Source of the DNA: DATKKK01 sp035542975
Lineage (GTDB): Archaea > Thermoproteota > Bathyarchaeia > Bathyarchaeales > Bathycorpusculaceae
Length of the DNA: 38,045 bases
Assembly: GCA_035542975.1 (NCBI GenBank)
Contig: DATKKK010000033.1
Location: forward strand, 1-38,045
Reading direction: 5' to 3'
Part shown: positions 1-7,861 of the stretch, one piece after another
Layout of the letters: every line of letters begins with the position of its first letter
How positions within the stretch are numbered: position 1 is the stretch's first letter
Made by a program: the position numbers and the translations under genes
The notes under the pieces: generated by a model
What the model saw: the letters and a program-made list of their open reading frames with translations, nothing else
Databases searched by the model: none
Told to the model about the DNA's origin: nothing

Positions 1-1
1 T

Positions 2-1315
2 CCTCTTGATGGAAGGCGTCCCACCAAAGAATCTCTAGCACCTCTTGAATTGTTTATCCACCAAGCCGCAGTGGCCATAGAAAAAGCGCAACTGTTTGAA
101 CAGCTGAATGAAGCTAAAGATCAGATTAGAGAATATGCTAATGAGCTTGAGTTGAAGGTAGAAGAGAGAACAAGGGAGCTGAGAAAAAGCGAAGGGAAGC
201 TTCGCAGTATTTTTGCTTCCTCTCCAGATGGAGTTGTAGTTATCGATTTGAAGGGAAACATACTTGAATGCAACCAAGCAGCATTTACGATGCATGGATG
301 TTCATTAAAAAGCGAAGTTATCGGCAAGAACGCTTTCGAATTTATAGCCAAAAAAGATCGTGGAAAAGCATTGGAAAACATGAAAAAGACTATGCAATGT
401 GGTTCGATAAAGAATGTAGAATATACTTTCTTGACTAAGGATGGACACGAATTTCCTGCTGAGGTTTCTGCGAGTGCGATTCAGGATTCTTCTGGAAACC
501 TTATCAGTATTGTGGTTATGACTAAGGATATCACGGCGCGCAAGCAGTCAGAAGAAGCATTACGTGAGTCACAGCAGAAACTTGTCAAATCAGAAAGATT
601 GGCTGCTGTTGGTGAAGTGGCTGCGATGGTTGGTCACGACTTGCGTAACCCGTTGGCTGGAATAGTAGGTGCTATATACTACTTGAAAATGAAGTTAGGC
701 TCAAAAATTGATGAAAAACAACGAGAAATGCTTGAACTTATTGGGAAGAATGTTGAATATTCGAACAAGATTGTGAATGATCTTTTGGACTATTCGCGTG
801 ACATGCAACCTGAGTTGATTGAGACTACCTCAGAAGCCGTAATAAAAGAGGCTTTGTCACTGGTTAAGGTTCCTAGCGATGTCGAAATTCTTAATCAAGT
901 GCAACGGGGTTTGAAAATAAACGTTGATGTTGAGCAAATGAAAAGAGTTTTCGTCAACATAACCAAAAATGCAATTGACGCCATGCCAAAAGGAGGAAAG
1001 TTAACGATAAGAAGCAGGAAAGTCTCGGATGATTTTGAGGTTATTTTTGCTGATACAGGTGTAGGTATGGCACAACATGTTTTGGAAAGAATCTGGTCGC
1101 CGTTGTTTACGACTAAAGCGAAAGGAATGGGGTTAGGTTTGGCAATCTGCAAGCGCATAGTGGAATTGCATGGAGGCAGAATTTCCGTGAAAAGTGTGGT
1201 TGGTAAAGGAACAACATTTACAATTATTATTCCTATCAAACCAAAATTAGAAGGAGGTGAAAAGGTATGGGTGAACGTGCCCGAATACTTGTTGTCGACG
1301 ACGACGAAAGCATAA
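2..1315 (+). CDS. Sensor histidine kinase, GAF-PAS-HisKA-HATPase (5' end outside the window)
   Basis: The frame is open from the window edge, so the N-terminus is missing; the first residues look like the end of a GAF domain (FIHQAAVAIEKAQLFEQL). Counting from the TTG at 50, a coiled-coil linker follows (about 20-50), then a PAS domain (50-165) and a HisKA dimerisation helix with the phospho-acceptor His196 in VGHDLRNPL. The ATPase domain shows the N box (NITKNAIDAMPKGG), DTGVGM, and the GMGLGLAICKRIVELHGG lid. No membrane segment lies in the visible part, so it is probably a soluble sensor that autophosphorylates and passes phosphate to the regulator encoded by the next gene, which it overlaps by 49 nt. 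The ligand is not predictable. Confidence 0.93.
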   Translation, partial: PLDGRRPTKESLAPLELFIHQAAVAIEKAQLFEQLNEAKDQIREYANELELKVEERTRELRKSEGKLRSIFASSPDGVVVIDLKGNILECNQAAFTMHGCSLKSEVIGKNAFEFIAKKDRGKALENMKKTMQCGSIKNVEYTFLTKDGHEFPAEVSASAIQDSSGNLISIVVMTKDITARKQSEEALRESQQKLVKSERLAAVGEVAAMVGHDLRNPLAGIVGAIYYLKMKLGSKIDEKQREMLELIGKNVEYSNKIVNDLLDYSRDMQPELIETTSEAVIKEALSLVKVPSDVEILNQVQRGLKINVDVEQMKRVFVNITKNAIDAMPKGGKLTIRSRKVSDDFEVIFADTGVGMAQHVLERIWSPLFTTKAKGMGLGLAICKRIVELHGGRISVKSVVGKGTTFTIIIPIKPKLEGGEKVWVNVPEYLLSTTTKA

Positions 1316-1737
1316 GAAAAACCATTTCAACCATACTGGAAGAAAAAGGATACATAGTTAACACCGCGGAAAATGGAAAAGAAGCCATTGAAAAAACCAA
1401 TGCAAGGTTCTATAATCTAGCTTTAATAGACATTCGACTTCCAGACATGGAAGGAACTGAACTCTTAACAAGAATCAGGGAAACTACTCCTCCAATGATC
1501 AAGATAATAGTCACAGGCTTCCCGTCTCTGCAGAATGCTATGGAAGCTGTGAACAAAAGCGCCGACGCTTACTTGATTAAACCTGTTAAGATAGAAGAGT
1601 TGCTTAGCACGATTCAAGAACATTTGGAGCTTCAAGAGGAGGCCAAAAGATACAACGAAGAAAGAATCACGGAATTCATTGAAACACGCATGAAAGAACT
1701 TGAACAGAAGATAACATTCAACAAGAAAAAGAGATAA
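1267..1737 (+). CDS. Single-domain response regulator (CheY-like receiver)
   Basis: A receiver domain covers residues 5-120. The acidic pocket is DDD at 11-13, the phospho-acceptor is Asp55 (LIDI), the switch residue is Thr83 and the conserved lysine is Lys105 (YLIKPVK). After the receiver there is only a charged helix of about 35 residues (EEAKRYNEERITEFIETR), with no DNA-binding or enzymatic output domain, so output is probably by protein contact. The ATG is preceded by GGAGGTGA at 1253-1260 inside the kinase gene. The 49-nt overlap with the kinase, in another frame, implies translational coupling and a cognate pair. Confidence 0.92.
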   Translation: MGERARILVVDDDESIRKTISTILEEKGYIVNTAENGKEAIEKTNARFYNLALIDIRLPDMEGTELLTRIRETTPPMIKIIVTGFPSLQNAMEAVNKSADAYLIKPVKIEELLSTIQEHLELQEEAKRYNEERITEFIETRMKELEQKITFNKKKR

Positions 1738-2416
1738 CCCCTCATTTCATGTTTACTTATTATAATAATTCATACTCATTTTCAATTTTCGGCTGAAAAT
1801 AACGCTTATTTTAGTGTTTAAACCTCTCTGAACGAAGTCCTATTCTGAAAATAAACCCTGCTCATATCTAGAGCTTACTAGAAATTATATGCAGAACCCT
1901 CTCGAGGGGTTAGTTCGTATTAGCTGTTTTTAAACTCAAACAGCATCGAAAAACTACACCGAACACATCATAAGTAACCACTCGTATAAAACTACTAATC
2001 AGACTGCTGAAGCCGCCCTTGTGCGCCGAATCCTTCTGTAACTATTCTTGAAAAACACAACAAGAAGGAACCAATTGGAACCACAAGTTCAATGTATATA
2101 TAAGGGAGGGGGTAGGCACTAGTGGGCAGAGCCTCTTAACCATCCTGCTCCCATATTCTGCAAACAAGACTTGTTAAAACCAACCTGGGCGACTGCAGAA
2201 AATTAAGATGACCCAGGCTGTATTGACTGTTTTCTAAGCCAAACCTTCATTTAAAAAATCAACAACGGATATGCATGGTAATTGGTTGTTGTTGGTTAAT
2301 CGTTTCGGTGTGGAGGTATAACTCTTCAGAAACATGTCATAAATCGTAATATAGGTTAAATGCTTTTAAGGGATTAAAGCTAATAATAGAGCAAAAACAG
2401 AGGAGTTGAATGGATA
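1738..2416. other. 679-nt gene-free region with hairpin and promoter-like signals
   Basis: No convincing reading frame is present on either strand. A short hairpin (AACCC...GGGTT, 1895-1911) with a T-run about 20 nt downstream could be a terminator for the two-component operon. A strong TATA-like box (TGTATATATAAG, about 2093-2104) lies far from the next gene, suggesting a transcript that begins near 2125 and does not encode protein. A smaller AT-rich region before 2417 may hold the promoter of the next gene. Confidence 0.5.
2120..2225 (+). ncRNA. Candidate structured non-coding RNA (possible H-type pseudoknot)
   Basis: About 25 nt after a TATA-like box there are two inverted repeats whose halves interlock: TTCTGCA (2156-2162) with TGCAGAA (2194-2200), and CCTGGG (2184-2189) with CCCAGG (2212-2217). 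The pairs cross, which is pseudoknot geometry, or they are mutually exclusive as in a switch. A small AACAAG/CTTGTT hairpin sits inside the first loop. I recognise no known RNA family. The ends are guesses, and chance pairing of 6-7 bp is possible. Confidence 0.25.
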
Positions 2417-2752
2417 ATGGTCAAGAGTGGAGACGAGGAGAAGGTTAAACGCATTCTGACTGATCCTAAATATGCACCTATCAAAGCTATGCTTGAGAAA
2501 GACCATGCCATAGATTGCATTATGCTGCTTCACATGGGTCGCGGGAAATGGAAAGAAGCTAAGGAGTTCATGCGTGAAAACGGCTTGACACTAAGTGATG
2601 GCACTTTCAGAGCTAGGATGATTGAGATTGAGGAATTAGGCTTGGCTAAGGGCGAGCGTATTGATCCGCTGAAGAAGTACTACGTGAAGACAGCTTTTGG
2701 CGAGAAGATTGCTAAATTGTTGTTGGAGCTTTTTGACAAGCTGAGTTCTTAG
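2417..2752 (+). CDS. Small helical, winged-helix-like protein of unknown function
   Basis: 111 residues, helix-rich. The order of predicted helices (IKAMLEKDHAIDCIMLLHMG, KEAKEFMRENGLTLSDGTF, RARMIEIEELGLAKG) followed by a short hairpin (IDPLKKYYVKT) and a long C-terminal helix resembles a winged-helix DNA-binding fold, with RARMIEIEELGLA as recognition helix and wing. This is fold impression, not family recognition. AGGAG at 2401-2405 stands 11 nt before the ATG. It stands alone between two gene-free stretches, so it has its own promoter. Confidence 0.8.
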   Translation: MVKSGDEEKVKRILTDPKYAPIKAMLEKDHAIDCIMLLHMGRGKWKEAKEFMRENGLTLSDGTFRARMIEIEELGLAKGERIDPLKKYYVKTAFGEKIAKLLLELFDKLSS

Positions 2753-2947
2753 GCGTGTAAGCATAGCGTTTTGTTGTTGCAGTTTTCTTTTTTTGTGTTT
2801 TGTTAGTTGGTTGACTGTTTGTTTGTGTTTGGTTATTTGTAGTTTTGTTTTACAAATACAAAATATGGTGTATTAAGTCGTAAGATTTAAATCTCTTGTT
2901 TCTACTAACATAACCAATTAACCCTAAAAGGAGGGATAAAAAAAGAA
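2753..2947. promoter_or_regulatory. T/G-rich terminator tract followed by the pilin promoter
   Basis: From about 2765 to 2855 the plus strand is almost entirely T and G with repeated T-runs (seven T at 2788-2794), fitting an archaeal U-tract terminator for the upstream gene. A TATA-like ATTTAAAT lies at 2885-2892, placing the transcript start near 2915. A strong ribosome site (AAAGGAGG) ends at 2934, 13 nt before the pilin ATG, which is a long spacing. Confidence 0.55.
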
Positions 2948-3376
2948 ATGAAAATCTTGAAGAGCAAGAAAGCCCTAAGCCCTGTAGTAGCATCAATCAT
3001 ACTAATCGCTGTAACCGTGGCCGTCAGCATCGCCGTAGCCGCATGGATGGGCGCTTTAACGATAGGCTTCATGGGATCATCCTCAATCACCATAACCGAC
3101 GCAAGCTTCCAAGGAACAGGCGCTTCAGCCTACATCAACATTACGTTGAAGAACACTGGAACAAAAACCGTAACAATCAACCAGATAAAGGTCAACAACG
3201 TCATCAAAACGTTCGTAGCCACAGGAAGCAACTTCACGTTGCCTGCGGGCGACATGAACCACGTCATAAAGATACAGAACGTTGGCTGGATCAACGGCAA
3301 CCCATACAAGATCGACCTCTTCGACACAAGCGGCTCAGCAGTCGGCTCATCGCAATACAACTCGCCAGGCAGCTAA
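2948..3376 (+). CDS. Archaeal type IV pilin-like protein
   Basis: 142 residues beginning with a class III signal peptide: a basic leader (MKILKSKKA), then LSPVVAS and a hydrophobic helix to about residue 40. This is the archaeal Pilin_N pattern, processed by a prepilin peptidase, probably between Ala9 and Leu10. The rest is rich in Ser, Thr, Asn and Gly with alternating beta strands (AYINITLKNTGTKTVTINQIKVNN), typical of a surface-exposed pilin head, and has several N-x-S/T sites. The strong ribosome site suggests high expression. No pilus ATPase or platform gene is in the window. It heads a cluster with a coiled-coil and two Roadblock proteins. Confidence 0.88.
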   Translation: MKILKSKKALSPVVASIILIAVTVAVSIAVAAWMGALTIGFMGSSSITITDASFQGTGASAYINITLKNTGTKTVTINQIKVNNVIKTFVATGSNFTLPAGDMNHVIKIQNVGWINGNPYKIDLFDTSGSAVGSSQYNSPGS

Positions 3377-3467
3377 GTTTCCCTTAAAATTTGTTTGAGA
3401 ATGGGGGTAGGGTGAGAAATAACTCTCCAATTTCCCTCTCTTGTTTCCTACTTGAAGGTGAAAACAA

Positions 3468-3893
3468 ATGGTCGTTGAAATAAAAGAGTACAGTTCAGCA
3501 GAAGAAATAGCCGAAACCCTAGACAAGGCAATAGGCGATACAAAGAGCACGCTAGGTGAATACCTGCGCAAACTAGATGACATCCGAGCTTTGGCTGAAA
3601 AGTCAAAGAAAATCCGTGAAGTCGTCTTGAAGCTTGCAGGTAAAAAAGCGGCAACCGAAAGCCTAGGAGAAATCTCCGTAGGCAGCCTAAACATAATACT
3701 AGATGCCAATCCGTTCCACGAACTAACAGCCATAGAAGAAGTCGTGCGAAGCCACCAAGAAAGGTTACTGGTCTTGCAGAAAGCCCGAGAGGCCCTCAAA
3801 TGGTTGGATCAACTCGGAGACACTGAAGGGCTCAAGTATCTCGTCGTAGAGCATGATGGCGTACCAGAACGCATACTCTTCAAAATATCCTAG
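3468..3893 (+). CDS. Coiled-coil protein in the pilin-Roadblock cluster
   Basis: 141 residues without a family I recognise. Residues 8-60 form a heptad-like helix (AEEIAETLDKAIGDTKSTLG onward), and 75-115 a second helical region (FHELTAIEEVVRSHQERLLV). The C-terminus (LKYLVVEHDGVPERILFKIS) looks like a beta hairpin. There is no signal peptide or membrane segment, so it is cytoplasmic. It lies 91 nt after the pilin and 11 nt before the first Roadblock gene. An adaptor between pilus base and Roadblock proteins is conceivable, but that is inference from position only. Confidence 0.82.
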   Translation: MVVEIKEYSSAEEIAETLDKAIGDTKSTLGEYLRKLDDIRALAEKSKKIREVVLKLAGKKAATESLGEISVGSLNIILDANPFHELTAIEEVVRSHQERLLVLQKAREALKWLDQLGDTEGLKYLVVEHDGVPERILFKIS

Positions 3894-3904
3894 TAGACTG
3901 CGGC

Positions 3905-4747
3905 ATGGAAGTGAAACGCATGAATGATGAAGTCTACGTTTTTGCCTTAAAAAACACGCTAAATGAGATTCAAAACATATGCCCCGACATCAAAAATTCT
4001 TTTATCTTCAAAGGAGATGGTGAAATAGTCGCAGGAGACGAGAACACTCCTGAAAAAACCATCGTGCGACTCATAGACGACTTTGAAGGAATCTTTGAAA
4101 AAGCTGATTCCATAAACGGTGTCGAAGCCATAACTCTTGAAGGCAGTATGGGCAAACTAATCGTTTCAAGTGTCAACGACTTTTACTTAGTCACAGTTAC
4201 CACTGGAAAAGCCGACATGAAATACGTGAACACAGTGACCCGCGTCCTGATTCCAACCGTTCTCAAGTTGGTAGAGAACTTCAACCCTGCCTCCCTCAAA
4301 AAAAGTCCTCCAGCGCGAGAGATAGAACCTGAAACCTCAGCCTTCAGAACCATGGAAAAAGAAGAAACTGAAGAAAAAGAGACCGAAGAGCCGCTTATTA
4401 GAGAACCACCAAAACCTTTCAGTTCTGAACTTAAACCTGAACCAACCCTACCCGAGACCCCTATCAATCAACTCATCGTCGAAAACCTCGGCGGTCTACT
4501 CGTTCCTTCAGACACCGTACGCATCGACAACGAAACATTAACGCAATGGAATGAACTCTACGAGGACAGAAAAATAGAAGAAGTTGAAATCCAAACCTTC
4601 GACGGCAAACTAGCTCAATGCAAAGTCAAACCGATTAAAGAATCCAAGTATGAAGGAAAAGGAATAGTGCAAATGCCCGAGAAGGTGCAGTTAACGTTGG
4701 AGATCAGAAAAGGCGAGCTTGTAAGAATCAAGCCAATAGTCGAGTGA
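3905..4747 (+). CDS. Roadblock/LC7-domain protein with C-terminal beta domain
   Basis: 280 residues in three parts. Residues 8-125 match the Roadblock/LC7 fold: a central strand pair (SFIFKGDGEIVAGD), a helix, then VEAITLEGSMGKLIVSSVNDFYLVTVTTGKAD. Residues 130-185 are an acidic, proline-rich linker (EKEETEEKETEEP). Residues 188-280 form a separate all-beta module (GGLLVPSDTVRIDN ... PEKVQLTLEIRKGELVRIKP) that recalls double-psi or AbrB-like barrels. Roadblock proteins typically regulate small Ras-like GTPases, in bacteria and archaea often in motility or polarity. ATG at 3905; an in-frame ATG at 3920 is the alternative. Confidence 0.85.
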   Translation: MEVKRMNDEVYVFALKNTLNEIQNICPDIKNSFIFKGDGEIVAGDENTPEKTIVRLIDDFEGIFEKADSINGVEAITLEGSMGKLIVSSVNDFYLVTVTTGKADMKYVNTVTRVLIPTVLKLVENFNPASLKKSPPAREIEPETSAFRTMEKEETEEKETEEPLIREPPKPFSSELKPEPTLPETPINQLIVENLGGLLVPSDTVRIDNETLTQWNELYEDRKIEEVEIQTFDGKLAQCKVKPIKESKYEGKGIVQMPEKVQLTLEIRKGELVRIKPIVE

Positions 4748-4765
4748 TGATGGAGGCACATAGTT

Positions 4766-5170
4766 ATGAATAAAAAAGAAAAAAAGAAAAGCGTTCAGGA
4801 AGTAATCACCGAAGCCACTGAACCCGTAACTGTGGTGGAGACAACCCATGTGAATGACATGCGCGCAACTCTCGACGAAATTAAAACGTTTGAAGGAATC
4901 ATAGGCTACATTCTGAGGAATGAAACATCCGCTGCGATTGATCTTAAAGATCCCACAAAAATAGTAGACTACGCCATCCTTTCTTCTTCCGCGCTTGATT
5001 CGATCAAAGACCTTGTGGAGCTTTTTAATTTGGGCAATGCAAAAGGCATTGTTGTTGAAGGCAAAGATGTTAAAATGGTTTCAGTCATAGCTGGCGAGAA
5101 CAGAGTCAGCATTTTCATGGAAAAAAATGCGGATAGCGAAAGAATACTGAAAAAGCTGCATGTCGCTTAG
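4766..5170 (+). CDS. Roadblock/LC7-domain protein, short form
   Basis: 134 residues. After a basic, low-complexity N-terminus (MNKKEKKKSVQEV), residues 30-134 form one Roadblock/LC7 domain: a helix (MRATLDEIKTFEGIIGYILR), a strand pair around SAAIDLKDP, and the strands GIVVEGKDVKMVSVIAGENRVSIFM split over two turns. It starts 18 nt after the longer Roadblock gene, so the two are co-transcribed and may form a heterodimer. The partner GTPase is not in the window. Confidence 0.82.
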   Translation: MNKKEKKKSVQEVITEATEPVTVVETTHVNDMRATLDEIKTFEGIIGYILRNETSAAIDLKDPTKIVDYAILSSSALDSIKDLVELFNLGNAKGIVVEGKDVKMVSVIAGENRVSIFMEKNADSERILKKLHVA

Positions 5171-5266
5171 GGCAGTATCCACACGCCCTTTATTTCTTTC
5201 CACCCAATTATCCAGTTTTTGCGTGTTAAGGTGTTTTCAGAATCTTTAAATTAACGTTTTACGCTA

Positions 5267-5611
5267 TTGCTATGGGGGAGAAAGGGGACTGAAGCATCCC
5301 TTCAACAGCTTTACAGGCGAGTTCGCTTGGTTCAGATCAAAAGACGCGTTAGCAACAATCATCGAGGACACCTAGATATCATTGCAGACATTCTTGGGGC
5401 ATCAGGTGGAGGCGTTAAGAAAACCTATTTGATGTATCGTTGCAATTTGAGTTTTAGACAGTTGAAGCAGTACTCAGATTTTCTGATGAGAAAAGGGCTT
5501 TTGTGTATAAATTCTGAAATAGATGATTCTCCTCACGGCTTATTTGAGGTTACTGATAAGGGCAAGCAATTTCTAAAAGTCTATAAGAGTTTAATGTCCC
5601 TCATGAACTAG
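5267..5611 (+). CDS. Winged-helix DNA-binding protein, HTH_45-like
   Basis: 114 residues. The core (HLDIIADILGASGGGVKKTY, then LMYRCNLSFRQLKQYSDFLM, RKGLL, and LFEVTDKGKQFLKVYKSL) is the compact archaeal winged helix: helix, Lys-Thr turn, recognition helix, short wing with TDKG, final helix. It is a likely transcription regulator and resembles the protein at 17052-17384. The TTG at 5267 is the only early start in frame, but a TATA-like CTTTAAAT near 5244-5251 puts the transcript start close to 5272, so the true start may be a later TTG (about 5327). Confidence 0.82.
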   Translation: MLWGRKGTEASLQQLYRRVRLVQIKRRVSNNHRGHLDIIADILGASGGGVKKTYLMYRCNLSFRQLKQYSDFLMRKGLLCINSEIDDSPHGLFEVTDKGKQFLKVYKSLMSLMN

Positions 5612-5790
5612 GTTTTTTGTATTAGAAATCTTCGAGTTTTTTCTTCAATTTTTATTGCTTTTTTTGTTTCTTCCAACACTATAAAGTTGTACTCTTTAAG
5701 GAAATCTATGATCTGTTGAATATCTTTTTCTTCTAATCTTATTTTTTCTTCTATTTCCCTCATTTTATGCCACTCGCCATCGTTAAGCAA
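5608..5790 (-). CDS. Small winged-helix protein with unclear start
   Basis: The stretch from TTG at 5790 gives 60 residues (LNDGEWHKMREIEEKI, KDIQQIIDFLKEYNFIVLEE, KAIKIEEKTRRFL), which is a winged helix missing its first helix. The frame stays open upstream and encodes that helix (KPTASKIAEILDL), but no ATG, GTG or TTG lies before a TATA-like CATTTAAAC at about 5863-5871. Either the start is a rare codon (ATA or ATT) near 5838 or there is a sequence error. It converges on the preceding gene, sharing the CTAG that carries both stop codons. Confidence 0.6.
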   Translation of the reverse strand: MLNDGEWHKMREIEEKIRLEEKDIQQIIDFLKEYNFIVLEETKKAIKIEEKTRRFLIQKT

Positions 5791-6111
5791 ATCAAGAATT
5801 TCAGCGATTTTGGATGCCGTTGGCTTTTCCCCCTGTAGATGTATTCTGTCTATACGCTTTCTGTTTAAATGCTTTCTGAGGTTGGCTTCTGGTGTTATTT
5901 TTCAGATGTATTTTCTAGAAGATTATTCACAAAAAATCTGTTACCATACGAATTAGGCATCGGAATTTGCATCTTCTATTTTATCAAAACCTCCATCATC
6001 ATTCTTGATAACAGATCAAAAAAGTCACCATGCTGATGTGAATCAGATTCCGTGAAGTCTTTTTCCAGCAAAGTCTTTATCAAAACCTGCAACACTCTAA
6101 AAGGTTGGAGA
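5791..6111. other. Intergenic region, divergent promoters
   Basis: It holds the upstream coding-like extension and TATA-like box of the minus-strand winged-helix gene (5791-5871) and then about 240 nt with no convincing gene. An in-frame GTG at 6052 would extend the phosphatase by 20 residues, but the extension (KSFSSKVFIKTCNTLKGW) does not look like the family, so I treat it as untranslated leader. Confidence 0.4.
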
Positions 6112-6957
6112 ATGTTGCAGATGAACCGACGAATCGACTGGACACAGGTTCTTGTTCAATGCAAAAACAATGTCCAAAAACAGATAGCTCCACTCTTTAA
6201 AACGCTGAGACAACCTCAACCAGATTTAGGGGTCGGAGCAGGCGGTGACCCAATCAAGCAAGTTGACTTAGAGGCGGAAAACGCCATTGTAGACACACTG
6301 CGGCAGTATGAGTTTTCTTTTACGCTCGTAAGCGAAGAATCAGGCATAAAAAAATATGGTGACATTCCGCATGAATGTTATGTGACAATCGACCCCGTAG
6401 ACGGCACTACAAATCTAGTTAGAGGGATACCTTTTAACGCTACTTCGATCGCCATATCAACAGAACAAACCCTGAACACTGTGCATGCAGCATTAGTTGC
6501 AGACTTGGCTCGTGATGCAGTTTATGTTGCTCAAAAAGGAAAAGGCGCGTACCGTAACGGAAAAAGAATAACTCCTTCGATGCTTGTATCTTTAGAAGAC
6601 GCCGTGATAGGGTTGGATTTAAACACCTACAAAGTTAAGGAAATAGCTCCACGACTGACAAGTCTCATCGAGAGAACAAAGCACATACGGCATTTTGGCG
6701 CAAATGCTCTGGAACTATGTTATGTGGCTGATGGCACTACGGATGCTTTCATAGATTTGCGCGGAAAACTTCGTGCTACAGACGTAGCTGCGGCGTGGTT
6801 TATATTGGAGGAGGCAGGCGCAAGAATGACGACTCCAACGAACGATCTTCTTAACTTTACGCTGAGTCCGAAGCAACATGTCTCTTTCATAGCTTCTGGG
6901 AACCTGCAAATCCACAAAAAAATACTTGACTTGATAAAAACTGAAAAGGCAACATGA
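6112..6957 (+). CDS. suhB: Inositol monophosphatase family protein / archaeal FBPase
   Basis: About 281 residues. It carries the full Mg-dependent phosphatase signature: VSEESG with the metal-binding Glu, IDPVDGTTNLVRGIPF (D-P-x-D-G-T-x-N) and RATDVAAAWFILEEAGA near the C-terminus. Archaeal members often hydrolyse both inositol-1-phosphate and fructose-1,6-bisphosphate, so it may serve gluconeogenesis and fit the aldolase and phosphofructokinases at 26-31 kb. I chose ATG 6112 because GGAG precedes it by a few bases; ATG 6121 is close behind. Its stop overlaps the next start in ATGA. Confidence 0.9.
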   Translation: MLQMNRRIDWTQVLVQCKNNVQKQIAPLFKTLRQPQPDLGVGAGGDPIKQVDLEAENAIVDTLRQYEFSFTLVSEESGIKKYGDIPHECYVTIDPVDGTTNLVRGIPFNATSIAISTEQTLNTVHAALVADLARDAVYVAQKGKGAYRNGKRITPSMLVSLEDAVIGLDLNTYKVKEIAPRLTSLIERTKHIRHFGANALELCYVADGTTDAFIDLRGKLRATDVAAAWFILEEAGARMTTPTNDLLNFTLSPKQHVSFIASGNLQIHKKILDLIKTEKAT

Positions 6958-7796
6958 TGATAACACCAATCTTGTCTCATCCTGCTGCGTTGATGAAAAC
7001 ACAACAAACGCGAACTTTGATAGTTGCTGATCTGCATATAGGCTGGGAGCTGGCGCTTGTGCAGAAAGGCATACATGTACCCATGCAAACATCGAAGCTG
7101 CTGAAAAACCTAGTTGATCTCATTCTAGAACACAGGCCAGATAAACTGTTAATCTTGGGAGACGTAAAACACACAGTGGCAACTGCTGAAATGGGCGAGT
7201 GGCGCGATGTACCTGACTTTTTCACCGAACTAAGAAAACACGTAGAAGACATAAGTATACTCCGCGGCAACCATGACGGAAACCTTGAACCGCTTTTGCC
7301 GGAAAATGTAACGCTCTTACCTGCGAGTGGCGTGGCATTAGGTGAAGTTGGCTTTTTCCACGGACATCAATGGCCATCTCCAACCTTGTTGGGTTGTAAA
7401 ACGTTGGTGATGGGGCATGTTCATCCCGTTATAGCTTTTCGTGATTTAGCAGGTTTCAGAATTTCTCGGCAGGTTTGGATAAAAGCAAGATGCAATGGAA
7501 CCTGTTTGGCGAAAGTTTTGCTGCAGAAACACCATGTAAAAATCGAGAATAATCCCACAGCAACGCTAAAAGAACTTTTCAACATCAAACCGAAAACTAC
7601 GCAACTTTTCATAATGCCCTCTTTCAACGAATTCTTAGGAGGCAAACCTTTGAATGAAACTAGATTAAAAAAGAGTTCCAAAAGCGGAAACATTGTCGGC
7701 CCAGTTCTTCGTTCCGAAGCTGTTGACTTAGCTGGCGCAGAAACTTATCTCCTTGATGGAACTTTTCTAGGAACGTTAAACCAACTTAAAATCTAA
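6954..7796 (+). CDS. Metallophosphoesterase (SbcD-related archaeal family)
   Basis: 280 residues. The calcineurin-like motifs appear in order: DLHIG (about 26-30), LGDVKH (64-69), RGNHDG (about 102) and GHVHPV (about 153-158), giving a two-metal phosphoesterase core in the first 170 residues. The C-terminal 110 residues (PSFNEFLGGKPLNE) match the arrangement of the archaeal stand-alone family related to SbcD; its substrate is unknown to me. The ATGA overlap with the phosphatase gene indicates co-translation. No SbcC/Rad50-like partner is nearby. Confidence 0.88.
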   Translation: MMITPILSHPAALMKTQQTRTLIVADLHIGWELALVQKGIHVPMQTSKLLKNLVDLILEHRPDKLLILGDVKHTVATAEMGEWRDVPDFFTELRKHVEDISILRGNHDGNLEPLLPENVTLLPASGVALGEVGFFHGHQWPSPTLLGCKTLVMGHVHPVIAFRDLAGFRISRQVWIKARCNGTCLAKVLLQKHHVKIENNPTATLKELFNIKPKTTQLFIMPSFNEFLGGKPLNETRLKKSSKSGNIVGPVLRSEAVDLAGAETYLLDGTFLGTLNQLKI

Positions 7797-7819
7797 CATT
7801 GACGACTTTGCAGCATAAA

Positions 7820-7827
7820 GTTTATAG
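7820..7827 (+). promoter_or_regulatory. TATA box of the Hsp20 gene
   Basis: GTTTATAG lies about 26 nt before an expected transcript start near 7849. The leader is then very short and contains GGTGA at 7853-7857, four bases before the ATG. Confidence 0.55.
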
Positions 7828-7861
7828 ACCATAAATTCTTCACGTTATTTTAGGTGAAATA

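Noticed and set aside
1738..2416. Decayed protein gene in the long gap
   Set aside because: No stretch longer than about 30 codons with protein-like composition was found on either strand, so RNA or regulatory content is more likely.
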